From: Nanobdellota archaeon
GTDB lineage: Archaea; Nanobdellota; Nanobdellia; Pacearchaeales; GW2011-AR1
NCBI GenBank assembly: GCA_024654565.1
Contig: JANLHM010000001.1
Span: 1 to 36,904, forward strand
Reading direction: 5' to 3'
DNA: 36,904 bases
Each line of letters starts with the position of its first letter. Position 1 is the first letter of the stretch. Below the pieces are notes generated by a model. That model was given only the letters and a program-made list of their open reading frames with translations, was not told the origin of the DNA and did not search any database. Shown here in pieces: positions 21,774 through 30,112 of this stretch. The position numbers and the translations under genes were made by a program.

Positions 21774-22358
21774 ATGAGGCACTTCATATATTTTTCAGCT
21801 TCAGCTGCAACTTCAGGTAAAGCCCTTTCAGGCGGAGACTTAATGAAAGCGGGAAGGATGGACATTGCAATACACTCTTTTATTCAAGGGGTTTTTTTGT
21901 CTCATGGATTTAGAAAAGACACAACTTTTCATTTTGTTTTTTATGGTATGCCCGACCCCCCTAAACACATTGAAATAACTGTAACTGATGAAGTTGTTGT
22001 TTCAAAAAAAGATGTCGGGGTTTTAATAAAAAAGATACTCTACAAATATAAGCCAGGAGAAAAAACTGAAGTCTTTCCAGGTTGCTTTGTTGAAAAAAAG
22101 TCATTCCTTAAAGTTGTTGAAGATTTAACAAAAAAAGGAATTGAATGCTTCGTACTTGAAAAAAATGGTGAATCAATAAGAGAAATAGAAATGTCAGAAA
22201 GCCCGTGTTTTATATTGGGGGATCACGAAGGCCTTCCAAAGAAAGAAATGAAAAGATTGAAACAGCTTTTGACCCCCGTGTCAATTGGGCCACATATGTA
22301 CTTTGCATCCCAAACAGTTGCAGTAGTTAACAATGAATTAGATTTTAGAGGAATTTAA
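21774..22358 (+). CDS. trmY: tRNA (pseudouridine-54-N1)-methyltransferase TrmY
   Basis: 194 aa from ATG 21774 (MRHFIYF...). A TTG frame start at 21762 is less likely because a TATA box (21742-21751) sits 23-32 nt before the ATG. The archaeal TrmY/DUF358 SPOUT family is seen in SGKALSGGDLMKAGRMDIA, TTFHFVFYGMPDPPKHIE, and the knotted C-terminus FILGDHEGLPKKEM with SIGPHMYFASQTV. It methylates pseudouridine 54 in the T-loop of archaeal tRNA. It fits with cbf5 nearby, since a pseudouridine synthase makes the substrate. Confidence 0.93.
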   Translation: MRHFIYFSASAATSGKALSGGDLMKAGRMDIAIHSFIQGVFLSHGFRKDTTFHFVFYGMPDPPKHIEITVTDEVVVSKKDVGVLIKKILYKYKPGEKTEVFPGCFVEKKSFLKVVEDLTKKGIECFVLEKNGESIREIEMSESPCFILGDHEGLPKKEMKRLKQLLTPVSIGPHMYFASQTVAVVNNELDFRGI

Positions 22359-22376
22359 AATAATTTTATTATCCCA

Positions 22377-22973
22377 TTAATCAAAATAACTTACTAATTC
22401 TTTTAAATCACCGACCTTATACCCTTTTATTGCGCTTCTCATTCTTTTTTTATGGGTCCCATTTTTGAAATTGTGGGCTTCTTCTTTTGCTTCACTAAAA
22501 GGCCTCTCAACCCATCCTTCAGGAGTTGGGATGAAAATACTTTTGATTCCATATTTTGCCATATGGGGTAAACATCTAACACAAGTATATTCTTTATGCA
22601 AAAAAAGTCTCTTTTCGTCATCGAAATATCCTGCCGTATAAATATCTCCTCCCTCAACGTCATATCCTTTTTTAATAGCATCCAACAAAGCTTCAACTTC
22701 TGCATGGTTAGAAAGACCTTGAATTATTTCTCTTTCTAATTTGAAACAACCGTGAACTACTGCCCTATTCCTTCCTTCTCCAAGAATTTTATTATCCTTA
22801 ACTAAAATACTCCCATAAACTTCATTTGCTTGAGACAATGAAGCCCATTTCAAACATTTTTTGTAATACTCGTTTTTTAAGATAGGTGTTCTCTCAATTA
22901 ACCTCTCTATTCTATCCATAAGAATCTTTGGAAAACTTCTTTTAAAAATAAATATCTCTTCTAAAACATACAT
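22377..22973 (-). CDS. Cytidine/deoxycytidylate deaminase-fold protein
   Basis: 198 aa from ATG 22973 (a GTG one codon upstream is possible). The zinc-deaminase motifs are NHAEVEAL (His90, catalytic Glu92) and TCVRC (Cys131, Cys134), in the order of the dCMP/CMP deaminase clade. An N-terminal ~35-residue helical extension precedes the fold, and a basic C-terminal part (THKKRMRSAIKGYK) follows. Substrate cannot be told from sequence: nucleotide, nucleoside or tRNA adenosine/cytidine are possible. Alone on the minus strand. Confidence 0.8.
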   Translation of the reverse strand: MYVLEEIFIFKRSFPKILMDRIERLIERTPILKNEYYKKCLKWASLSQANEVYGSILVKDNKILGEGRNRAVVHGCFKLEREIIQGLSNHAEVEALLDAIKKGYDVEGGDIYTAGYFDDEKRLFLHKEYTCVRCLPHMAKYGIKSIFIPTPEGWVERPFSEAKEEAHNFKNGTHKKRMRSAIKGYKVGDLKELVSYFD

Positions 22974-23009
22974 CACAAAATTTAAAATAAGGTTATTGCT
23001 CTAAGACTT

Positions 23010-23285
23010 ATGAAAAAAGCAGTGAGGCTCTACATTACCGGTCTTGTCCAAGGAATTTTTTTTAGGAGTTTTATAAAAGAGAATGCGGAGAAGTTAAATC
23101 TTAAAGGGTTTGTCAGAAATCTTGAAGACAGCCGTGTTGAAACTTTTTTTGAAGGTAACCCCGATGACGTAAGGAAAATGATTGAATTATGTAAAAAAGG
23201 TCCAAAACACTCTGAAGTAAAAAAAGTTGAAGAAAAAGAAGAAAAGTTTCAAGGATTTAAATCATTCAAAGTTTTGCACATTTAA
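23010..23285 (+). CDS. acyP: Acylphosphatase
   Basis: 91 aa, family length. The signature GLVQGIFFRSFIKENAEKL holds the phosphate-binding loop with Arg19, and GFVRNLEDSRVE holds catalytic Asn37. It hydrolyses acyl phosphates such as acetyl phosphate or 1,3-bisphosphoglycerate. A TATA-like AAATTTAAAAT (22978-22988) lies 22-32 nt upstream. The end is followed immediately by a duplicated piece of the downstream RNase HI gene. Confidence 0.92.
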   Translation: MKKAVRLYITGLVQGIFFRSFIKENAEKLNLKGFVRNLEDSRVETFFEGNPDDVRKMIELCKKGPKHSEVKKVEEKEEKFQGFKSFKVLHI

Positions 23286-23286
23286 A

Positions 23287-23317
23287 ATGATATATACAAA
23301 TAGTGACGGCGGTGCAA
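23287..23317 (+). repeat. Duplicate of the RNase HI gene start, copy 1
   Basis: 31 nt identical except one base to 23355-23385, the first codons of rnhA. It begins 1 nt after the acyP stop and reads MIYTNSDGGA before diverging. GGTGCA (23311-23316) and TGCACC (23331-23336) in the spacer form a small inverted repeat. The frame runs 23 codons to a TGA at 23356-23358 that overlaps the true rnhA start as ATGA. Confidence 0.85.
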
Positions 23318-23354
23318 AGTTTAACAATCATGCACCTTGTCAAAGGATAAAAAA

Positions 23355-23385
23355 ATGATATACACAAATAGTGACGGCGGTGCAA
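23355..23385 (+). repeat. Duplicate of the RNase HI gene start, copy 2 (within rnhA)
   Basis: The 31 nt at the true rnhA start. 30 of 31 positions equal copy 1 at 23287-23317; offset 68 nt. Confidence 0.85.
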
Positions 23386-23771
23386 GAGGTAACCCTGGTC
23401 CATCTGCAATAGGAATTGTTGTAAGGGATAACGACAAAGTTTTAGAAGAATATGCAGAAGTTTTAAAGAAACCAGCAACAAACAATATCGCGGAATATAT
23501 GGCTTTAATTAAAGCTCTTGAAATTGCAGGAAAACACACGAAAGGAGAAATTACATGCATTCTTGACTCTGAACTTGTTGTAAGGCAGTTACTCGGGGAA
23601 TACAGCGTAAAAAATCCATATTTGATGAAACTTTTTCTTGAAGTTCAAAAGCTACAAAATAACTTTGAAAAAATAACGTATAAGCATGTGAAAAGAACAG
23701 ACAAAAATCAAAAGTATGCCGATTACCTTCTTAATCAAAAGCTTGATGAAAAATTTGGGAAGAAGAGATGA
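23355..23771 (+). CDS. rnhA: Ribonuclease HI
   Basis: 138 aa from ATG 23355; a TTG at 23337 would add six residues that the family lacks. Catalytic acidic residues are in place: Asp7 (YTNSDGGARGNPGPS), Glu47 (NNIAEYMALI), Asp71 (ILDSELVV) and Asp123 (KYADYLLN). It cleaves the RNA strand of RNA-DNA hybrids. Archaea mostly rely on RNase HII, but type I enzymes of this short form occur. The start is preceded by a duplicated 5' fragment, and the stop overlaps the next start (ATGA). Confidence 0.93.
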   Translation: MIYTNSDGGARGNPGPSAIGIVVRDNDKVLEEYAEVLKKPATNNIAEYMALIKALEIAGKHTKGEITCILDSELVVRQLLGEYSVKNPYLMKLFLEVQKLQNNFEKITYKHVKRTDKNQKYADYLLNQKLDEKFGKKR

Positions 23772-24211
23772 AAATTTTATTTGTATGTAAATATAACCTT
23801 GGGAGAAGTAGAATGGCGGATTTCTTTTTTAATAATCTAACTAAAAAACATTCGGCCGAAAGTGCTGGAGCTTACACCCATTATTACAAAAAAAATTATG
23901 GGGGAGAAATTCCTAAAGGAGACCAAGTCATAAAATTAATGAATGAACTTGGAATTGATGTTACCAAAAAAAGAGTTAGACAACTAAATAAGAAACTCGT
24001 TGACTCGGCTGACATGGTTATTGCAATAATGTCAGAAAAAAGGGCAAATTTAGATCTCCCGAGTTATACAAGATTAAGCAGAAAGTTTAAACTCTGGAAG
24101 ATTGAAGACGTTAGTGGAACACTAAAAAAGAGCACCCAATATGAAATGCACAAAAAGAATAGGGATGAAATATTAAAGAGAGTAAAAGAATTGATTAAAG
24201 AACTTAGGTGA
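23768..24211 (+). CDS. Low-molecular-weight phosphotyrosine phosphatase-like protein
   Basis: 147 aa. The CX5R loop is FVCKYNLGRSRMA (Cys7, Arg13), and a later Asp in WKIEDVSG (~117-124) could be the general acid, usually a DP pair. Family members are protein tyrosine phosphatases or thioredoxin-coupled arsenate reductases. The additional Cys residues needed for arsenate reduction are not seen, so a phosphatase role is more likely. Overlaps rnhA by 4 nt. Confidence 0.8.
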   Translation: MKILFVCKYNLGRSRMADFFFNNLTKKHSAESAGAYTHYYKKNYGGEIPKGDQVIKLMNELGIDVTKKRVRQLNKKLVDSADMVIAIMSEKRANLDLPSYTRLSRKFKLWKIEDVSGTLKKSTQYEMHKKNRDEILKRVKELIKELR

Positions 24212-24251
24212 AAATTTATTACATAATTTAGTCCCCTCACAACATAAATTC

Positions 24252-24259
24252 TTTTAAAC
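24252..24259 (+). promoter_or_regulatory. TATA box of the 2H phosphoesterase gene
   Basis: TTTTAAAC lies 22-29 nt before the ATG at 24281 and supports that start over the TTG at 24278. Confidence 0.45.
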
Positions 24260-24280
24260 GATTTTTTGTAAAAAGTATTG

Positions 24281-24769
24281 ATGAGATATTTGGTACATTT
24301 TCGCCCGAGTGAAGAGGTTTCTAATCTGATACAAAACCAAAATGGAATTTATGTCCCGAATACTGGATTTCATTCAACAATATATTCATTTCAGATGAAT
24401 CCCGTGTTTGAAGAACAGTTAATCGGAAAATTGTCCGAAATAGAGGCTCATCCATTCAAATATTCTACACTAAAATTTAAGAAATTTGGAAAAAACTCTG
24501 TTGTTTTAAGACTCTCAAAACCACAGGAACTCTTGAACCTTCATAGAAAAGTGGCTTCTGTTGCAAAAGAATATTCTGAGGGTGAAAACCCCAATGAAAG
24601 ATACTTCGGAAAAAACTACAACCCCCACATAACAATTTCAAAAACCCACTTAAAATTCGACAGGAAATGCAAAACTCTTATTGGACTTGAGGACTTTGTT
24701 TCAGAATATCACCTAGTAAGAAAGATACCAAAAGAAAGAGTATTACTAAACTCTTTTGATTTAAAGTGA
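24281..24769 (+). CDS. 2H phosphoesterase (2'-5' RNA ligase-like)
   Basis: 162 aa. Two HxT motifs, FHSTIYSF (His31, Thr33) and NPHITISK (His116, Thr118), are 85 residues apart as in the 2H superfamily (LigT, CPDase, AKAP18-like). These act on 2',3'-cyclic phosphates or 2'-5' linkages in RNA. Subfamily is uncertain. It stands alone with its own promoter and ends before the convergent mscS. Confidence 0.82.
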   Translation: MRYLVHFRPSEEVSNLIQNQNGIYVPNTGFHSTIYSFQMNPVFEEQLIGKLSEIEAHPFKYSTLKFKKFGKNSVVLRLSKPQELLNLHRKVASVAKEYSEGENPNERYFGKNYNPHITISKTHLKFDRKCKTLIGLEDFVSEYHLVRKIPKERVLLNSFDLK

Positions 24770-24795
24770 GTTCTTAATAAGGCCAAGAAGCGCCG

Positions 24796-25881
24796 TTAAT
24801 TCTTTTCTAAGTGTATTGTCTGAGTAGGGAATGCGAAAACTATCCTTTCCTTCTCAAATGCTTCACGAATTTTAAAGTTAATTTCTTGTTGAGTGTCCAT
24901 ATATAAGTTATAATCCGATGAGTTCACATAATAAACAATTTCAAACTGAAGGCTAAAGTCCCCGAAGGCCTTAAAATGAACTCTGTCAAGTCTTGCGTTT
25001 TTTGTGGTTTCAACTGCCTTTTTTACAATATCATTTATTTTCTTTAATTTTTTAGTTGAAGTTGAATATTCAACCCCAATTGAGAAGGCAACTCTTCTCT
25101 CTTCCATTTTTTTGTAGTTGTTTATTCTTGAGTTTGTTAGTTCCAAGTTAGAAATAACTAATTCTTGTCCTTGAAGAGTTTTAATCCTCGTCGTTTTAAT
25201 CCCAATTTTTTCAACAACCCCAAGGTCAGTTCCAACAATTATGAAATCACCTTCTTTAAAGGGCTTGTCAAAGTAAATTGCAAAAGCTGCAAATAAGTCT
25301 CCCAAAACTGATTGGAGGGCAATTGCAATCGCTATTCCCCCAACTCCAAGCCCTGCAATTAATGGCGTTATTTCGATCCCAAAATTTGCAAGGACCATTA
25401 ATAGAAGAAGGACATAAATTGCAACTTTAATAATTACCGCAAAAGACTTTATCATTGAGGTATTCTGAACGTTTTCCGTTTTTTTCCTCTTTTGGATTTG
25501 TAATTCCGTAAAGTGATTAATTACTCTTGAAATCGCGTTTGCAATGTAATAAGCAATAAAAAGAACAAGTAATCCCTGAATTATTTTTCCAAGAATATCT
25601 GGCAGAGTTAAACTCAGACTCCCAATATAAAGAGCAATAAAAAAATAAAATTGCCAGTTTATTGCGTCAACAAAGTCAAAAATGTAGTCATCCCACTTCA
25701 TTTTTGTTTTTTTAGCTTTTTTCTTTAAATAAAAAACAATATATTTACTAAACCCAAGAAATATAAGAAAAAGCGCTAAGAAAATTCCAATTGCAATTAA
25801 ATAACTTTCACCAGAGTTTCCCCAAAACTCAATAAGTTTAAGGTTTTCATACCAAGCCAAAAAATTTTCATGCCACCCCAT
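24796..25881 (-). CDS. MscS-family mechanosensitive ion channel
   Basis: 361 aa from ATG 25881 (a TTG five codons upstream is less likely). Four to five membrane helices precede the pore-lining helix with Gly/Ala-rich packing, IAGLGVGGIAIAIALQSVLGDLFAAFAIYFD, here residues ~180-210 (quoted in parts: GLGVGGIAIAIALQS, then LGDLFAAF). The beta domain FKEGDFIIVGTDLGVVEKIGIKTTRI (start and end conserved) and an alpha-beta C-terminal domain follow. The channel opens under membrane tension to release solutes. The minus-strand 5' region is otherwise empty. Confidence 0.92.
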   Translation of the reverse strand: MGWHENFLAWYENLKLIEFWGNSGESYLIAIGIFLALFLIFLGFSKYIVFYLKKKAKKTKMKWDDYIFDFVDAINWQFYFFIALYIGSLSLTLPDILGKIIQGLLVLFIAYYIANAISRVINHFTELQIQKRKKTENVQNTSMIKSFAVIIKVAIYVLLLLMVLANFGIEITPLIAGLGVGGIAIAIALQSVLGDLFAAFAIYFDKPFKEGDFIIVGTDLGVVEKIGIKTTRIKTLQGQELVISNLELTNSRINNYKKMEERRVAFSIGVEYSTSTKKLKKINDIVKKAVETTKNARLDRVHFKAFGDFSLQFEIVYYVNSSDYNLYMDTQQEINFKIREAFEKERIVFAFPTQTIHLEKN

Positions 25882-26068
25882 AAAAATCCTAACCAAAAAA
25901 TGCTTTTAAAATTTTCGGGTGTTTTTTTTACGAAATTTATTCATTCCCTAGCAACTGAAAACAGAATAAATCGAGTTACATTAAAGTTTAACAATTTTGA
26001 ACACTTCTAGAGTATGGGGCTGATAATTAGGGGATTCTAAAAAAAGCGAACAATCAATCAAGAAAACA

Positions 26069-26077
26069 TTATTAAAT
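26069..26077 (+). promoter_or_regulatory. TATA box of lysS
   Basis: TTATTAAAT lies 21-29 nt before the LysRS ATG. The rest of the 216-nt gap between mscS and lysS holds no gene or RNA that I recognise. Confidence 0.5.
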
Positions 26078-26097
26078 CTCCTTAGCTAGAATATTAC

Positions 26098-27606
26098 ATG
26101 GGTCGTGAAGAACAAATTGTTGAAGAAAGAATAAAGAAAATTCATGAGTTAAAAAAGTCTGGGATAAATCCCTATCCAGATAGATTTCCTTTGCATGAGA
26201 AAAAGAGTTTTTCTAAAGACATAAAGGAAAAGTATTCTAAGTTAAAAGAAGAGGAAAAGGCAAAAACTTCTGAAGTTGTTGCAGGAAGAGTTATGACTAA
26301 AAGAGACTTTGGTAAAATTTCATTTGTAACTCTTCAAGATTTAAAGGGAACAATTCAACTTGTTTTTCAAGATCAAGCTAAAGGAAGTGGAACTCCCGAG
26401 GAAGCCCTTGAACTCTTTAAAAAAGTTGATTCTGGGGACATTGTCGGAGCAGAGGGAAACCCTATGAAAACAAAAACTGGTGAGGTTTCACTTCTTGTTA
26501 AAAAACTCTACATTTTAACAAAGTCAGTTTTGCCTTTACCAGATAAACATAAAGGACTTCAGGACGAGGAAGAGAGGTTAAGAAAAAGATATCTAGATAT
26601 AATAATGAATGAAGACGTGAAAGAAATTTTTATAAAAAAACAGCTTTTCTGGGCAACTATGAGGAATTTACTTATAAAAAAAGGGTTTTTAGAAGTTGAA
26701 ACACCAGTCCTTGAAAATTCAGCAGGTGGAGCTGCTGCAACCCCATTTAAAACTCACCACAATGCGCTCAACTTACCCGTATACTTAAGAATTTCAATGG
26801 GAGAACTTTGGCAAAAGAAACTCCTTGTAGCAGGTTACGAAAAAACCTTTGAAATAGGAAGGCAATTCAGGAATGAAGGAATGGACGCTGAACACTTACA
26901 AGATTACAGTCAAATGGAGTTTTATTGGGGATACGCTAATTATGAAGACGGGATGAAACTTGTTGAAGAAATGTATAAAGAAGTAACAAAAGCAGTTCTA
27001 GGAACTTTAAAGTTTGAAAGAGGAGGGTATAAAATGGATTTATCTAAAAAGTGGGAAATTTATGACTTTGAAAAATTGATTAAAGAAAAAACTGGGGTGG
27101 ACATTTACAAGGCTGACAAAAAAGCAATTGAGAAAAAGTTAAAGGAACTAAAAATCGATTACGACCCGAAGGTTGAAAAGTGGAGACTTGTTGACCTTCT
27201 TTGGAAATTTTGCCGTAAACAGCTTTCAGGACCAGGGTTTTTAACAGGGCAACCTGTTGAACTTACTCCTCTTGCAAAGAGAAATCCCGCTGACCCACGT
27301 AAAGTTGAGCAGTTCCAAGTAATTCTTGCTGGTAGCGAAGTTGGAAATGGTTACTCTGAACTTAACGACCCGCTTGACCAAGAAGAAAGGTTCATTGAAC
27401 AAAGAAAACTCGGTGAAAAGGGAGACTCTGAAGCAATGGAACACGACCAGAGCTTCGTTGAAGCCCTAAAATACGGAATGCCGCCAGCCTGCGGCTTTGG
27501 TGTTTCAGAAAGATTGTTTAGTTTTTTGATGAATCGACCAATTAGAGAATGTGTGGCTTTTCCATTGATGAGACCATCGGAAGAAACACAAGAAAAAAAG
27601 AAATGA
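26098..27606 (+). CDS. lysS: Lysyl-tRNA synthetase, class II
   Basis: 502 aa. An N-terminal OB-fold anticodon domain (VVAGRVMTKRDFGKISFVTLQ region) precedes the class II core. Motif 1 includes GFLEVETPVLEN, motif 2 includes FEIGRQFRNEGMDAEHLQD, and motif 3 is GFGVSERLFSFLMN. It charges tRNA-Lys. Many archaea use the unrelated class I LysRS, so a class II (bacterial or eukaryotic type) enzyme is worth noting. An insertion-like region (~325-385) replaces the usual stretch before EL(N)DP, where SELNDPLDQEERF is intact. Confidence 0.95.
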   Translation: MGREEQIVEERIKKIHELKKSGINPYPDRFPLHEKKSFSKDIKEKYSKLKEEEKAKTSEVVAGRVMTKRDFGKISFVTLQDLKGTIQLVFQDQAKGSGTPEEALELFKKVDSGDIVGAEGNPMKTKTGEVSLLVKKLYILTKSVLPLPDKHKGLQDEEERLRKRYLDIIMNEDVKEIFIKKQLFWATMRNLLIKKGFLEVETPVLENSAGGAAATPFKTHHNALNLPVYLRISMGELWQKKLLVAGYEKTFEIGRQFRNEGMDAEHLQDYSQMEFYWGYANYEDGMKLVEEMYKEVTKAVLGTLKFERGGYKMDLSKKWEIYDFEKLIKEKTGVDIYKADKKAIEKKLKELKIDYDPKVEKWRLVDLLWKFCRKQLSGPGFLTGQPVELTPLAKRNPADPRKVEQFQVILAGSEVGNGYSELNDPLDQEERFIEQRKLGEKGDSEAMEHDQSFVEALKYGMPPACGFGVSERLFSFLMNRPIRECVAFPLMRPSEETQEKKK

Positions 27607-27655
27607 TGGTTGAATCAAATTTGATGAGCCTGGTGAGAATTAAAGGGGATTTAAG

Positions 27656-28519
27656 TTAAATTCTTCTAACTGAAGCACGATTAATGTGAGATAATTCTGG
27701 ATTTTCTTCAATCATTTTTTCAACGAGGGTAAACTCTTTTTCTTTTGAGAAAACAAACCTATTTGAATAATTAACCTGCAAACATCTTTCAAACTCTATG
27801 TTGTCCTCATCAGATTCCACCGCAGAAGGAAAGGATTTACATTTATTTGGATCACATATTAACAAACAGTATTTTGGAGATAAAGGAAAGTATAATTCAC
27901 TTTCAGGAGAAGCGAGTCCAACTCCCCTAAATTTATCTTTTATAGGACTATAAAGTGTAACGGGATTATCTGATGTCCAAAAAGGTTTATTTGTTTTATT
28001 TATAATTAAAATCCATTTTCTTTCATTTATAATTTCAGAAAATTGTTCAAAGGAGATTAAAATAAAATCTCTATTTCTTTTTCTTATTATCTCCGAATCT
28101 AAAGAATCTTCAATTTGTTTTTTAAAATTTGGCCCAATATTTTTTTCAGTTTCTAATAAAATTTTTGGAATTTCTGACCAACTATTTTTTGTGGATTCCG
28201 TCCTTAGAAATTGTAATGAAATAAATTTTGAGATTATTTCTTTATCTTCTTGATTAAGAAAGTTTACGCCTCTTATAATTTTGTCAAAAATTTCATTGTA
28301 TTTTCTTTCGAAATCCGAAAATACTTTTTCTAATATCTGTTCTTCTTTGATTGTTTCATAAAACTCATTTATTTTCCCAATCTTTTCTGGTTGAGTACAT
28401 TTAACCTCTTTAGTTTGTTTATTAAAATTATAAAGAACATCCTTATCTTTGTCAGAAAAGCAAAATTTTCTCAGATAGGTTGCTGAAACTATATGTTGTC
28501 TTTTTACTTTATTTTCCAT
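27656..28519 (-). CDS. DUF4238 family protein, last gene of the AbrB-led operon
   Basis: 287 aa, soluble. DUF4238 features are the N-terminal KRQHIVSATYLRKF (residues ~6-19) and FWTSDNPVTLYSP (180-192), with PLSPKYCLLI later. Function is unknown; the family is scattered in bacteria, often in variable regions. Conserved His9 and the Asp/Asn of SDNP could be active-site residues, but that is inference. The start lies 16 nt inside the end of the TPR-like membrane gene, so it is the last gene of a minus-strand operon beginning near 30274. The 49-nt gap to lysS shows nothing notable. Confidence 0.85.
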   Translation of the reverse strand: MENKVKRQHIVSATYLRKFCFSDKDKDVLYNFNKQTKEVKCTQPEKIGKINEFYETIKEEQILEKVFSDFERKYNEIFDKIIRGVNFLNQEDKEIISKFISLQFLRTESTKNSWSEIPKILLETEKNIGPNFKKQIEDSLDSEIIRKRNRDFILISFEQFSEIINERKWILIINKTNKPFWTSDNPVTLYSPIKDKFRGVGLASPESELYFPLSPKYCLLICDPNKCKSFPSAVESDEDNIEFERCLQVNYSNRFVFSKEKEFTLVEKMIEENPELSHINRASVRRI

Positions 28520-29703
28520 CTTTTCATCCTTGGTAATTTAATTATCGGTTTTCCATAAAATAATCTGAAAATAAATAAAAGCCCCAAAGCATAAATATGA
28601 ATGTTAAAAATTCCGAAAGGGAAATTAGTGTAAAACTCATACATAAAATCATAAATCAAGACTAATGCCACCACAGCAAATATAATTTCAATAAAGAATC
28701 CCCAGTGAATTTTAGAAATTAACAAGATGGCCAATATAGCTAAGAATAAAGAGTAGAAGATTATTTTCCCATAGGTATTCTTCTTAACCTCCAGGTTTAA
28801 CCCACCATCATAGTATGCAATACCCTCGTATTGCCAAGGTGTATCTATCATAACTTTTTCTTTGGATAATATTTTTGGGGTTATGTTAATCTTAGCACGA
28901 TAAATATCTTGGGGGAAATCTCCCACCTCCTCTAATATCAGTTTCTCATTTAAATTAAAGTATCCATTTTGGTCTTTTTCTATTTGCTTACACTGGGATT
29001 CCCCAATAAAATTAATATAACATATTCCTAAGGATTCTGGAAACATTTCTTCAGGCAAGATTTCTATAAAAGGGATTTCTTTATCTAAACTTAAAACTCC
29101 TTCCAAAGTGTATTGATTGTGGCTTGACTTTGAAGGAGCAGGATGTAATTTTAATAATCCAATATTTTCTATTGAAATTGAGATTAATCTAGGTAACACC
29201 TTTAATATCGTCTGATAACCTTTACTTTTGTTTTCCAAATTATATATTGAAAGGTTCTTCTGAGACAATTCCTCTTCCAAATCGGAAAAAATTTTTATTG
29301 CCCCCGTATAATTTCCTGTTGAAACTTCTATATTCGCAAGAAATATTGGCGAAGAAAATTCAACATCATCGGGGTTTAGCCTGTAAATTTCAATAGCCCT
29401 TATGTAGTGCTCTCTAGCGAGATTTAATAGCTCTTGATTATATGCCAGATTCTGCCCGTTAATATAGATAAAAGCCAGATTTTCATAAACAAATGCTAAA
29501 TTATAATTACATCTCCAAATTTTAGGGTCATAAATTTCTGTTTTTAGAACTGCGCAATTATCTTGTAAGATTTCCGAGGCAACTCCATAATTACCCTCTA
29601 AGATTTGATTATTAACCTCAAAGAAAAAATCTTGCGCAGAAATAAAATTAATCGTCAATAAGAAGATTAGACTCAAAAAAAGGTATTTATTGGTGCATTT
29701 CAT
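28504..29703 (-). CDS. Exported TPR-like protein with C-terminal membrane helices
   Basis: 399 aa from ATG 29703; a GTG four codons upstream is less suitable. A signal peptide (~1-23, ending INFISA) precedes helical hairpin repeats resembling TPRs (~25-140: NLAFVYENLAFIYINGQN, then AREHYIRAIEIYRLNP). A beta-rich part with two Cys (LGICYINF and ESQCKQ) follows, and four or so membrane helices end in a basic tail. Inference: an external sensor or receptor domain connected to the membrane. The start forms ATGA with the preceding 51-aa gene and the end overlaps the DUF4238 start by 16 nt. Confidence 0.75.
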   Translation of the reverse strand: MKCTNKYLFLSLIFLLTINFISAQDFFFEVNNQILEGNYGVASEILQDNCAVLKTEIYDPKIWRCNYNLAFVYENLAFIYINGQNLAYNQELLNLAREHYIRAIEIYRLNPDDVEFSSPIFLANIEVSTGNYTGAIKIFSDLEEELSQKNLSIYNLENKSKGYQTILKVLPRLISISIENIGLLKLHPAPSKSSHNQYTLEGVLSLDKEIPFIEILPEEMFPESLGICYINFIGESQCKQIEKDQNGYFNLNEKLILEEVGDFPQDIYRAKINITPKILSKEKVMIDTPWQYEGIAYYDGGLNLEVKKNTYGKIIFYSLFLAILAILLISKIHWGFFIEIIFAVVALVLIYDFMYEFYTNFPFGIFNIHIYALGLLFIFRLFYGKPIIKLPRMKRWKIK

Positions 29704-29855
29704 CCAGCAACCCACTCTCCAGTTTTTGAGTCAATTGCAATAAAAGAACAATGCTCTCTCGAACCCATATTTTCCAAAATAATGTTGCAACCTTTCTCTT
29801 GAAATTCATACGCTAAGGATATTTCTTCAGCACAACCTCGGCAATTTGGCATCAT
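29700..29855 (-). CDS. 51-aa cysteine-containing protein (short gene)
   Basis: A 51-residue frame with CRGC near the N-terminus and further Cys at ~23 and ~36, then IDSKTGEWVAG. Four cysteines suggest a zinc knuckle or disulphides. It ends by ATGA overlap with the TPR-like gene start and follows the two-helix gene by 28 nt, so it fits the operon. The product is not recognised. Too short to be confident by length alone; the overlap is the main support. Confidence 0.55.
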   Translation of the reverse strand: MMPNCRGCAEEISLAYEFQEKGCNIILENMGSREHCSFIAIDSKTGEWVAG

Positions 29856-29883
29856 TTCTTTTTCTCCCTCCAATTCTCAGATT

Positions 29884-30111
29884 TCATTTTTTCTTTATTT
29901 GGAATTTAAAGTACAACATGATGCAAATTAAAATGAATACAAATATTATTGAATAGGCTATCCTGAATTCTCTCGGAATTCCAAAAATGTTAACTAAATC
30001 ATAAAAAGATGCCCCTACTAATCCTGCAATTAGACTCCCCATTATACTTACATTAGCATTAGCAAAAAATAAATTTTTTTCTTTTTGGTTTGGTTTTAAG
30101 TCTTCTTTCAT
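29884..30111 (-). CDS. Small two-helix membrane protein (75 aa)
   Basis: 75 aa with two membrane helices (~22-42 and ~50-69) and charged ends (MKEDLKPNQKEKN, QIKKK). It starts 1 nt after the AbrB-like stop. Two-helix proteins of this size can be toxins, holins or accessory subunits of membrane effectors; nothing in the sequence decides. Second gene of the operon. Confidence 0.6.
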   Translation of the reverse strand: MKEDLKPNQKEKNLFFANANVSIMGSLIAGLVGASFYDLVNIFGIPREFRIAYSIIFVFILICIMLYFKFQIKKK

Positions 30112-30112
30112 C

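Noticed and set aside
23337-23354. TTG at 23337 as RNase HI start
   Set aside because: It adds six residues that the family lacks; ATG 23355 matches the MIYTNSDGG start.
29716-29883. Empty intergenic stretch upstream of the TPR-like gene
   Set aside because: It encodes a 51-aa frame linked by ATGA overlap, so it is treated as a short gene.
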